A DNA stretch of 64,000 bases from Solen grandis (taxonomy: Eukaryota; Mollusca; Bivalvia; Adapedonta; Solenidae). The stretch's first letter is position 1; every line of letters starts with the position of its first letter. This document shows positions 38,301 to 50,300 of this stretch, in pieces. The notes beneath the pieces are model-generated. The model worked only from the letters and a program-made list of their open reading frames with translations. It did no database searches and was not told the DNA's origin. The stretch spans positions 56,187,089 through 56,251,088 of the forward strand of contig CM037777.1 in assembly GCA_021229015.1 (NCBI GenBank), given 5' to 3'. Made by a program: the position numbers and the translations under genes.

Positions 38301-41300
38301 CTAAAATTCAGTTATTTCTGACAGACTGTAATTCTGAGTTCTAATTATTAATTCCTAAATTTTGCTAAAAATGCCTTTAATGGTAGATAAGGTAGATGAT
38401 CCAAATTGATCCAAGAACATTTTATGAACATCAGAAAAGCAACTTACTCCAAAAATCTATCATACTTATAACAGTCCACAATTTCATATACTTACACATT
38501 TGATGTTATATCCATTCCACTACTTTATAATATTTTTCTTATTTGACTTAAACTTGAATTCCTTACAACCACTGGTATTTTCTTACTTAAGGTGGACTCA
38601 AACCAAAAAAGACCAAGATGTAAGTAACAATAAAGGGAAAAAAATCTTCTAGAAAAAAAAGTCCAAAAATTCTGAATGCCATCAGATACACAAGTATTTT
38701 ACAATATCACTTTTGTATCATACAAGATACTTTCTGTCATGGTTCTCACTAGATGATAGACAGTTCAACTCAATAGGAAAGATAGTCTTTAAACAAGAGG
38801 GCCATGATGGCCCTAGATCGCTCACCTGAGTTATGGTTACCCAAGGAACATAAGTCTGTATTTAAACATTTTGAAATCTGGCCAGCAGTTTTGAAGGAGA
38901 TGATCCCTGCAAAGTTTTATCAAATTCTGTCTAGAAGTTTCAGAGGAGAGGTGATTTTTAAGTTTTCAATATATACATATAAGGCAAATAAGTCCTACCC
39001 CTTGCAGCCATATTCTTTTATGGATCGGAATGACTTTAGCAACTTTTGTGAAGCTTCACTCAAGGATCATCCCTGTCAAATTAAATCAAAATCTGTCCAG
39101 CGGTTTCAGAGATGTCATTTAGAGATTTCACTATACACAAATAAGGCAAATTAGGCCCGCCCATGGCGGCCACGTTTTTTTACGGATTGGAATAATTTTA
39201 GCAACTTTTGTGAAGCTTCACCAAATGATCCTCCCTGCCAGATTTAATCATATTTTGTCCAGCGGTTTCAGAGGAGATGTCGTTTAAAGATTTTCCTATA
39301 TATACATATAAGGCAAATAAGCCCCACCCCTGGCGGCCATGGATCGGAATAATTTTAGCAATCTTGGTAAAGAGTTACCCAAGGAACATCTATACCAAAT
39401 TATTTTGAAATATGGCCAATAGTTTTGAAGGAGATGATAATTTTTTTGGCAACCAGAGTTCCACATGGATCAAGTTTATTTTAGCAACTTTTGTGAAGGT
39501 TCAACCAAGGAACATCCCTGCCAAATTTAATTAAATTCTGCCTAAAGATTTCAGAGGAGATGTCATTTGAAGTAAATTGTTGACGATGGATGGCTGATGG
39601 CAGACGCAGGGTAATCACAAAAGCTCACCTTGAGCACTTTGTGCTCAGGTGAGCTAAAAAGTCTAGTACAAACATTAATGTCTAATACTTTTGTAGCATC
39701 ACCATACCACTAATAATAAATAAGAATCGAAATGATCCATATCTGACATCTCAAGAGTTAAAAACCAAAACTCAGATTCTAGATGAGACTGCTGTGGCAG
39801 CCATAATTACAAGGGGTTAAAGGTCATGGACCCTGGGTACACACCTCAGCAACTGAATCCTTCTCCAGGTGGGCCCGGGAACCACAGACTACAGCCATGT
39901 TGTCACTGTTCTTTTTTATCTTTTCCATCAAATCTTCAAGCTTCTCAAGGTCACTGAACTTGCTGGCGCCGTCTGCATCCGCAAACAGCAAATACTTTCC
40001 CCGTGCCACAAACATACCCTGCATTCAAGTGCACAGTATGTATTAACCATTTTGAAATAGCTATCATGAAATTGTCCTCAAATTCAGATTTAAACAAAGT
40101 GTCAGTATCAGTGTCAATCAACTAAATACCTTTAATATGTTGTCTTTAATGTTATCATCAATCTCAGGTATTTCATAATTAATGACAAACAGTTGACATA
40201 CATCAAATTTAGTTAGAAATGGCCATGTGTCAGTATGAGTGTCAATCTTGCTTACTCAACAGTCAATATGTATCTCAATCTGGTATTTGTCAACAACATC
40301 ATCAACTAAAAGAGGGTAAAAAATATCTTTCCCTCACTGATCTGAAACATGGATATTATATAAGATAATCTACAACATATATTTTCCCTACAAACTACTG
40401 GTACACACTGCTACACGGGACTCCCTACATACCAGCCTTATTGCTCCTCCCTTGCCTCGGTTCTTCTCAAGAGTCAGGACTCGAACCTTCTCTGTCCCAA
40501 ATTTAGATGAGTATCCTAGTGCCACCTGGGAACAAACAACAGAGTTCAGTCAACTTAACTGACTATTGCAAGCCAAATCATATCTGATTGCAAGCTGTTT
40601 TTTATAAGCAGTACTTCAAAAAAAAAAGTGCAACTCCTCTGAAAATGCATAATAAATCACCATGCATATTACCATTTTTTAAAATTCCTCATTCTTTGTT
40701 GGCTGAGATTTTGTATTTTCAAACATGCAAGCAATGCCAAGCATAGGAAAAATAAACAAATCATTAGAGAAAAAAAAAAACATTATCCTAGTGACCATAT
40801 GCCAATTACATACAAATCAGACCTAATAGGGATTTTTTTTAACAAAGCTTAATTTAGAGCATTTTTTTAATCTATTTCTTTTTAAGTTAACTTGGAAACA
40901 AATTCTTATAAATAACATCAATCCCTCCTGAAGTTGGACCAGTACTTTGAACCTGGGAAGGTCATGAATGACCCACAACCCTCAGGTCTAAAGTCATGTA
41001 CATGTATGCAACCACTGGACAACAGAGCCCAACTAAACAGGAATTAGTGATACTAAGATGCTTCACAAGATCAGAAAATTCATAAACAAGAGGGCTATGA
41101 TGGCCCTGAATCGCTCACCAGACAAATTCCATACAGAAGTACAGCAATATAATCATAACTGCACAAAAAAAACTGTCCCTGTGGTCAAAATTTTGATGGT
41201 CATAGCTATAAAATCAGGTTACCCCTAGGGCAGGACCAATTTATACCCAAGAGCCATGATTTGAAAACTTGTTTCAGGTCCACAAGACCATGTTACATAC

Positions 41301-44300
41301 CAAATATCTAAACCCATGATCTTGTGGTTTCTGACAAGATCTTTTAAAGCCTCTATTATAGCCTCTATTATATAAGTCTATGTAAAATCAAGTGACTCCT
41401 GGGGCGGGGCCAATTTTGATCCCAGGGTCATGATTTGAGCAAAAGTTTTACATGTCTATAAGGCCATGTAATACACCAAATATCTAAACTCCAGGGGCCC
41501 TGTTTCACTAAACTGGGTACGAAAAAATATCTTCACAAACGTAAATTCACAAATGTAAAATAGTATTTTCCCTGTTTTCTGTGCAAATTTTATCGTGCAA
41601 ATAAGACATTGTTAGACATTATGCTGAACAACATACTTACGACTAAGTTCAAACTTGTTCGTATGAACTTAAGTGAAATGGGTCCCATGCCTTGTGGTTT
41701 CTGACAACAAGATTTTTCTAGATTTTCCTATATAAGCCTATGTAAAATTAAGTGACCCCTGGGGCAGGGCCAATTTTAACCCCAGGGTCATGGTTTGTAC
41801 AATCTTGGTAGAGGTTCATAAGACAATGCCACACACCAAATATCGAAGCTCTAGGCCTTGCGGTTTCAGGGAAGAAATTTTTTTTTAAGATTTCATTTTA
41901 AAATTCTATTTTTAGCTCCTATGACCCAGATATACAATGGACTGGAAACATTTGAACAACTCTGGTAGAGCTTCATGCAAGGAACATCACAGGTGATTTA
42001 TATCAAATTTAGCCCAGTGGTATCAGAGAAGATGTCGTTTAATGAAAATTGTTGACGTCGGACGCACGCATGGATGACAGTTAAAAGGCGATCACAATAG
42101 CTCACCATGTGCTCAGGTGAGCTAAAAAGTTATATCATACTCAAAACACAACAAAATAAAAATACCTTTGATGTGTTGTCTTTACTGCCATCATCAACCA
42201 CCAGTATTTCGTAATTAAATGAGGGATTCTTCTTCTACAAAAAAAGATAATTAATAATTATTGTTGGGCATATCATGGTTATTCATACCAGTACATGTAC
42301 TTGTATTTATATACATTTTTTATAGTTTACAATTACCAGATACATGTACTGGTATGTAATATCAAACCATTAACTACATACATGATTTTCTATTCAAATT
42401 TAAACAAGATGTGTTCGAATGCCCTCATCTGAGCAGGTCAAATTACTGATGTCAATTGAAAGCCATTCATGATTGGAGTAAGTATGTCAAATATATAGAC
42501 TTTACACCATAATCATAGTAATGGAGTAATGCTGAAGACAAAAGAATCATTAGACAGTGTTCTGTTTTGAAATATTACTCTTCTGCTATTCACTGTATGT
42601 TTCAAATCAATACCTCAAATTGTTCATGAGTTATGATTTTGACAAAAATGGATATAAAATAAAGGGAGATAATCAGGAAATCAGACCAGGCAGAGTAATG
42701 GTTTTTGGTTACTTCACTATCCTACTGCTATCGCATTATGATTCAAGTTTCAAATCCTTAGCTTCTTTTATGAGTTATGATCCCAAGAAAAATTATTTAA
42801 AAAAAAAAATAACAATAAAGGGAGATAATCAAAACACATACTTAGTAGAGTTATGGTTCTTGGTCACTGCACTATTCCTAGTTTTCATCTACTTATATAT
42901 GAAGTTTCACGTCAATAACTTGTAAAGTTTTCAAGTATATAGTAAATAAGTTATTCTCTGGACATAATTTCATAGTAAAATTAAATGACGGGAGATAATT
43001 CACAAATTAGTCCAGGCAGAGTTACAGTTCTTGGTTACTGCAATTCCAAATTCCAATTCCATCTATTTATATTTTTTATGTTTCAAGTCAATACCTTGCA
43101 TAGTTTGAGTTATACTCCCAACAAAAAAATTTAAAAAAAATAAAAAGGGGAGATAATTCCAACACTTGGCCAAGCACTATGTCAGTGCACTTCTCCTAGC
43201 CACATTCTAATAATATTTAATCTAAATTATTTAAGTCAGTACCTTGTATAGTATTTTTAAATAATGGCCAGTGTTAAAGTTGCTGACAAACCAATAAACA
43301 AACCAACCAACCAGAAAACAAACAGACAGGGCAAATACAATATGCCCCCAATCATAGACCTCAGGGGCATAAAATTTAAGAATGATGTTAGAATTTGTTA
43401 CTGTTAAATTATATGTTAGTAATTTTTTACCGCAACCTCCAGGCAAATGCAAGACATTCAGAAAAGTTTCAAGGGATTACAAGACATTTGGCCAAGTGAT
43501 TTTAAAGGATTAACAGGACAGGAATCAATTTCCATCAGACTGAACTCAAGCGACAAGAATTATTTTTTGTTTATCAATTAAAATGTTTGTTTAACAGTAT
43601 ATATGTATACCACACATGAAGAACATACCTGTCTGGTCTCCAGATGCTCTAATGCTTCATCCATCATGACTGGTACTGGATAAATGATATACATTCTTAT
43701 CAATCTTATTAATCAATTTCAGATTTTATATAAATATATCCTTTTATCTCATGAATATTCATGAACAAATTTATGACATAATAAATATTAATCATCTGCA
43801 CAGTACTTAACCCTTTCCCTCATAGAGGACACCATGAAAAGACCTATGCGAACAGCATAAAACCAGATCAGCCTGCGAGTAACTCGCAGGCTGATCAGGT
43901 TTTATGCTGTTCGCTGCTCCTCAGTGGTCTGGAAATGAGTAAAAAAAAAGTAAATGCATTTTACAGTCTAAGTGTCATGCCTTGGGCACGTTCACCGACT
44001 TTTCAGCTTTTACCCCTGATCATCGGGCTACTTGTATCTATCCATCGATCTCCCTGGGGAGTCTTTCACTCCGCTTATGGCAGCCCACACCATGGCGCCA
44101 CGGAATTATACCGCCCTCTCAGGTACCCATTTACACCTGGGTGAAGTGAAACAATGCGGGATAAATTTCTTGTTCAAGGAAATTGGCAGTGTCCTTGGCA
44201 GGACTCGAACCCGGGACCCCTCGATCCCGAAGCGCGTGTCCTACCACTGGACCACTGCTCCCCAATGAGGATTTTGTAATTAAATTTGGTAAGGTTTAAC

Positions 44301-47300
44301 TGTGGTTTTCTGCAAATCAGGCTTTATGTGGTACCTACTGAGTGCGTCAAAATGAGTCTATATGAGGGAAAGGGTTAAAATGGTATATCATGAATTTTTC
44401 TTTGCCACACAAACTGTGTAGAAACTGTCAGAGATACGATATCATATGAGCAAACAGAGGAGACCCTGATCAGACAGCTCCTATATATGAATGGTTAAGT
44501 GTAGATACCCTTTGTGTTTATAAATACATGTATAAATTCTACATATAGATACAATTATATAATTACATAAAAAAAGACTTACATCTTTCCTGTTCATAAT
44601 AGGCTGGTACTATGACTGACAAATCCACACTTGGTGGATCATGGATGCTTGGAAATGAACTTTTCTCATCCTTGCCAGGATTGTAGAAGAATTTCTCACT
44701 TTCATACCTGCCGAGGTATGGGTAAGGTGTGGATGTCAAGTACACGACAATCACCAGCTGAAATAGATACAGTGTTCATATATAACCTTGACACACATGT
44801 ATCAACTATATACATAACATACATGTATATACATGTAAAACCAAAACAAGTATTACCTTATAAATTTAAATATGCAGACTTGTATTCACTATAACAGTAG
44901 ACAAGTGGCATGATATCATATCATTCATAATAATTACAGGGATTTCCTTAAGGATTTGACTTTGAACATCTACTTGCCCCCAGTGAAAACAGCTTGTCCG
45001 ATCTTTAAGTAAATAAGTGTTTATTAATGTTTAAAACTAAATATGTGTAGTATTCAGATAAATTTTAGTAAACATGTATCAAAAACAATTTGCAAGCAAC
45101 TCACCCCCTATAAAATGTAGAAAATAAAAAAAATATAAAAAAACGAAAGATTTCATTTACGAAAATAAACTTGCCCAACGGGCTATCTCTTTGGAAAAAT
45201 CACTTGCCCATGGTGATTTTAACCCGGCACGGGCAAGCGGGCGTCCACTTAAGAAAACCCCTGAATTATCCTGATATTGGGCCAACTAGATGTCCCAGTG
45301 TCAGACGTACAGTTCACAAGTATGCAAATGCGTACAACTCAAAATGGTTTGCCCATACAACATGGACTAAATTCTCCAAAATATATGCCAAATTCCAACA
45401 ATTTGCATGTCCATATTAAAATTTTCAGGGAGAGGACACCCCCCCCCTTTCTCCAAAAAAATTTTAAACAAGAAATATCTTTGAAAAAGATAATTGGCCG
45501 TGGTAACCAGCTTGATGATTAGTGTCTGAATGGTTTAACATGCAATAGATTTTGTTGTTGGTTTAATAATTGTGTAATTCCTGTGTCAGTGCAGCTCTTT
45601 GAAATGCAATAGACCCTTCTTAATATTATCTCATGCATATTCAGTAAGGTAACCAGAACGAGGTTTAGATGGGTCAGTTCAGACTCAGTTGTAAACAAAC
45701 TCAGCAGCTTACACTGATAGAGACGTCAGTGGTGTACATATTTACACAGGTTTAAGCTTTGTTGAGGCCTAGAAAATTATTAAATAACTTACATTTTCAT
45801 CATAGAAGTAGTCCTTGAACAAAAAATCCAAGTTTTACAGTGAAGACTATCTGCATTAAGACAGTTTCCATTAATCCACTATTTAAATCACAGAATACCT
45901 ATAAATAAGCCCAGCCATGTACATTTCAAACACACAACCTGCTGACCAGATGTAAACACGTGGTTAAACTAATTCTCAACACCTACAATAAAGCTATTAA
46001 GCTTACATTCCATTGTAGATAAGATAACCTTTTAGACAATAACATATAAATTACCAGCTTCTTTTGGGCACCTAGCTAACAGTATCCCAAATGTCTGTTT
46101 TCAGTTCATGATAATACTGATGTATGCAGCAAATGCCACAAATCTCAAAGAAAGAATAAAAATTTCACATAGTTAAATGTTTAAGCCATTTTAATCATGA
46201 ATGGAATTAAAGCACACATTTCTTTGTAATTTAGTATTTAATTTAAAGATTATGACATACATTTTCCTCATTTTCTCGAGAAAAATAACAATAAATTATG
46301 GGTGAAATAAACTTTATAAGATATATTTTCAGTGGATCGCATACATATTTAGTTCAGTTGTATGAAAGTTTTTTTTCTCTTCAGGCAGCTTGAAGTTTTT
46401 AGTAATTTGTATAAATGTAAAATAAATGCATTATTTCATTTCATATAATACTACTTGCAAAATGTGACTGTCAAATTAGGCAAATGTGTAATGTTGCAAG
46501 CATATTACGGGCTTACTCTAACAGATTGCTGGGTTAAAAATAATAAGTCCAGAGAATATTAACACATCTTTACACTAGACATTGCATATTTAAGAGGCAA
46601 GGAACCTCAGGACCTTGAAGTGTGTGGTTATTCGAGCCGTAACCCAGCCAAAGAATCCAGATCCATTCATTCCAGGTTATATACTAGTAACCTGTTCAGT
46701 GAGAGACCAGATCCAGTATAAAATATGGTCACAAATGGTACTACCGTACTAACTAGCTCCCACCAAGTCTGGACCAGCTTTAAATGACTCCATTTTAAAT
46801 TTCCAAAAAACGTTGCATAAAAATAGTATTTTAAGCAGAAGGTGTGTGTTTTCCTGGCCTGCCTATAAGAACTTACAGTTCAATCTGTATTAGCAACCAC
46901 CTGTACTAAGCGGCCCATTTCATTAAGCGGTCAATTTAAATGTATTACCAAACTGTAGCATTTTATCTTATATTTGTACTTAATTAAAGGTCACCTCTGT
47001 TAAGTGGCGACTTTCTCTTATTCCCTTGACTGACTATTTAAGACATGTTTGACTGTACATGATTCACAAATATAAGTCAGTTAATTTCGGACTCAGTCAG
47101 ATAATATTATCTTAATATATCTGAGAAAGAAATTTGAAGAAATAATAATGAAACAACCACAAAAAGAAACTGATCAGCTCCGGCACAAAGTCAGCAATCA
47201 CAGACATACAGCATCTAACATGGGTAAGATAGCTAAATGCGGAAAAGATTGTGATTATCTCTACCTGCAACTAAAGAATTAAAGACATGAAAAAAATGAT

Positions 47301-50300
47301 GCCAATTTATAACGGGGATTAGTTTTTGAATGCAACGCTTATGCTTCTTTAAAAGGAAATTCTTGGCATATGTATCCTTGTGGAATTGTTGGCAGTTCTG
47401 GTGTCCCTACATTGCATATAACCATAACCATAAGGTTTATATCACCCATCAAGAAATCAGCCATTTGGACTTCTTGAATTCTCAAGGGTCATGGAACTAT
47501 CTTTGAAGATTTCAAGATAAAGAAACACTAAATTCTACTGCATCAAGTCTTAACGCTGTTGCTGTTATTCTCATTAGAAACGCTTTCTTTCAATAGAGTT
47601 TTTGTAATTTTATAAAATGCAAGTTGGACATAGTTTTCTATATATTGTTTATTTGACTATAATTCTGGTCTTTTTTCAGTGTGTGAACCGGAGAATTTTG
47701 TAATACATCTGACATACACTCAGTATAAAACAATAAACGTTATATATGTAACTTCAAGCATGTGATATAATGCCTAATGATAGTTTCAGTGTACATACAC
47801 TTTTGTTATTTAAATATAAAATTAAGAACCTGAGACCAGGGGAGATGGTTGTTGTGTTTTTATTTCCGTACAATCAACCAATACCCTTGTTCTTAAACAT
47901 AGTGATTTAAACTCAGCTTACAGTGTCTCTGGATAGCCAGATAGGAATGTGATGAGAGCTAGGTTAATTATCTGCATCATATTTTCTATTAGAATTACAA
48001 ACTGGAACACTGCAATGATAATAAGAAAATTTATTTCAACAGTTTACTTGTGGATGTGCTTCCACCAGTGGTCGCCATAACTATACAAGTGATATTATCA
48101 GCTGTACTGGTGTGTATACCTGACCCATCTAAACCTCGTTCTGAGAAAAGAATCTCTGGTATGCATAAATATTGAGAAGGGCCTATGGAGCCAAATAATT
48201 TGTACAATCTTGGTAGACATTTACAGCCTTAAAACATCTGCGCATTAGACTTCGTTTCGCGGGCTACAAAACGAAACCGGATGTTAGTTTTTGTTGAATA
48301 CAGGATCTGTCAGGGTCAAACAATCAATTCTGAAGTCTATGTGTTTCCTATTTTTTAGCATTCTACTCTTTCAGTTTACCTTAAAAAGGTACAGTGTCTT
48401 ACTAATAGGGACAAATCGTTCGCAGGGGAAGAAAACTTCAACTTTTAAAACAAACAGAAATCTAAAGAACTTGTTTCCGCAACTCCTTTCTTTTCTTTTG
48501 ACTAATTTTACAATGACCAATGGGAATTTAGCAAAGTATATAATAACCAATGAAAAGCCTAATTTTATTCCGCTTCATTACTGTGTGTTTCACAGGAAGT
48601 CAGGGTGAAAATAAACGGCCTAACAGCTAAAAATGTGTCCTGTGTCCAGGATGCAATTTTTTTCATTTCAATGCATCCACTGGATGCATAAAATATATGG
48701 AAATTGTCATTGAAGTTAAAGTAGGATGCATACTTTCTGTATTGGGACTCATGTGTTTTTAGTCGAGTGAGTCCCAGGACTCAGGCAGCAAATCAACTAT
48801 GTCCACCCCTAAGTCATGAATCTTTATATACTGAGCACCAGTCTCTAGGGAGATATACAGGGTTCCCGCTGGCCATCGCCATTGTCGCCAATGGCGCCAG
48901 AAAAAAAAATCTGGCTCCAAAAAAACTGAAATGGCGAAAGGTTATGACGCCTTATTTTTCATAATTGGCGCCGCATAATAAACTTGTGTTTTTGCTTGGT
49001 TCCCGATTTTTCATTCTCCGCATATTAACCGCAATGAAAAGCGGATCACCAATCAGTTTACTCAAGCGTGTTTACCGTTATCGTGTAATCTTAATGATGG
49101 GTCTATTGTTTGTCACAGCAGGTGACAAAAGATTATTCTTATCCATTCATCGATTACGTAATCATGCTGCAGTAAATGACCAGAGGGCATGTGACCTCAC
49201 TTACTTTGGCAAATTGCAAATTCTGGGACAGTGTTTGATCAGCTGATTTTGACATGTCGGCTGCTAATTTACAGATCCAGCCATGATCAGTTTCATGTAA
49301 ATTAGTCTTTGTAAGTAAAACATATTGAAGTATGAAATGCAATAGTCGTAGAGGTTTAGTTTGAGATTTTGATATATTCAAGTAGTTCTTGACTTGGCTA
49401 AATTTGGTCACAAGGCTGACTAGTTTTGCTGCACCGAGTTTTCTTTCTATCAATGTTTTTTTCCATTGAAAAATATTTCCACTACTAAGACAAAGTTCTA
49501 AAACATGTTTTTCTTTTATTTGTTTTATTTTTGAGGTTTTTCAGTTATTGCAGGTAGATAGATCAGAAGGGAAACAAATCAATTGCATAATAATTTAAAG
49601 TTTTTCTTCCTCCCTTCATAAAATTTACAATTATTAAATAAATAACATCTCTTTAATTAAATATTATATCCTGAGTGAATGTGTGTGTGAGTAGTTTGAA
49701 TATACCTGGTAATACAATTTAATACATATGGTACCTGTTTTTAAAGGGATAAAAAATAAACATAATAAAAATATATATTTGAGCCATTGGCACTAAATTT
49801 GGCACAAACTTCCTTAATTTGGCTCCATGTTTTCTCGTTTGGCGAAAGTTGTGGCGCAAACTTTTTTTCAGCCAGGGTGAACCCTGGATATACCACATAA
49901 TTCCCTCTACTACATTTAGTGACTTTGGTTTGTTACAACCAGGATTGATTCTACAACCTTTCTGTTCTGAGTCAGAGGCTCTAATAACTCAGCCACCAGG
50001 ACCAGCAATCCCTGTCATATTTTATGCCCATTAATGATATTTGGACAATTCAAAATGACTTCTAACTGATTTTTGTTATTTTGCTGTTGTTGAGGTTGTT
50101 TTTATTCTATTGCTTGAGTGAATAAGGTATGTGTAGAAGAGGATACAGTAAAATTATTTTCTAGAAAGGGACCCTAGCATCACTGCAGCTTTGAAGACGT
50201 TCAGTAAATTTATTCGTTTAGAGAAAGAAACCCAACATTATATCATGCAACTTATTTCATTATAAAACATAAAATAGTACAAAAAATGACAACAACTAAA

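Larger units (their letters stand above)
43739..44496. mobile_element. TTAA MITE family B carrying MITE A carrying a SINE
   Basis: The outer element is family B: the left part (43739-43806, ATCTCATGAATATTCATG) and right part (44379-44496, GAGCAAACAGAGGAGACCCT) align to the intact copy at 76-304. MITE A (43807-44378) interrupts it at a TTAA. The nest makes up most of ALG5 intron 2 (43676-44582). Confidence 0.72.

Noticed and set aside
38804..39154. 116-codon plus-strand ORF
   Set aside because: It starts in the left hairpin of tandem-core element 4 and runs through its repeat units; no conservation beyond the repeat.
43935..44268. Two plus-strand ORFs of 69 and 78 codons
   Set aside because: They are antisense readings of the SINE inserted in MITE A.
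48291..49453. ORFs of 65-105 codons in ALG5 intron 1
   Set aside because: No recognisable domain; several lie inside the hAT-like element, and none has splice or start context.
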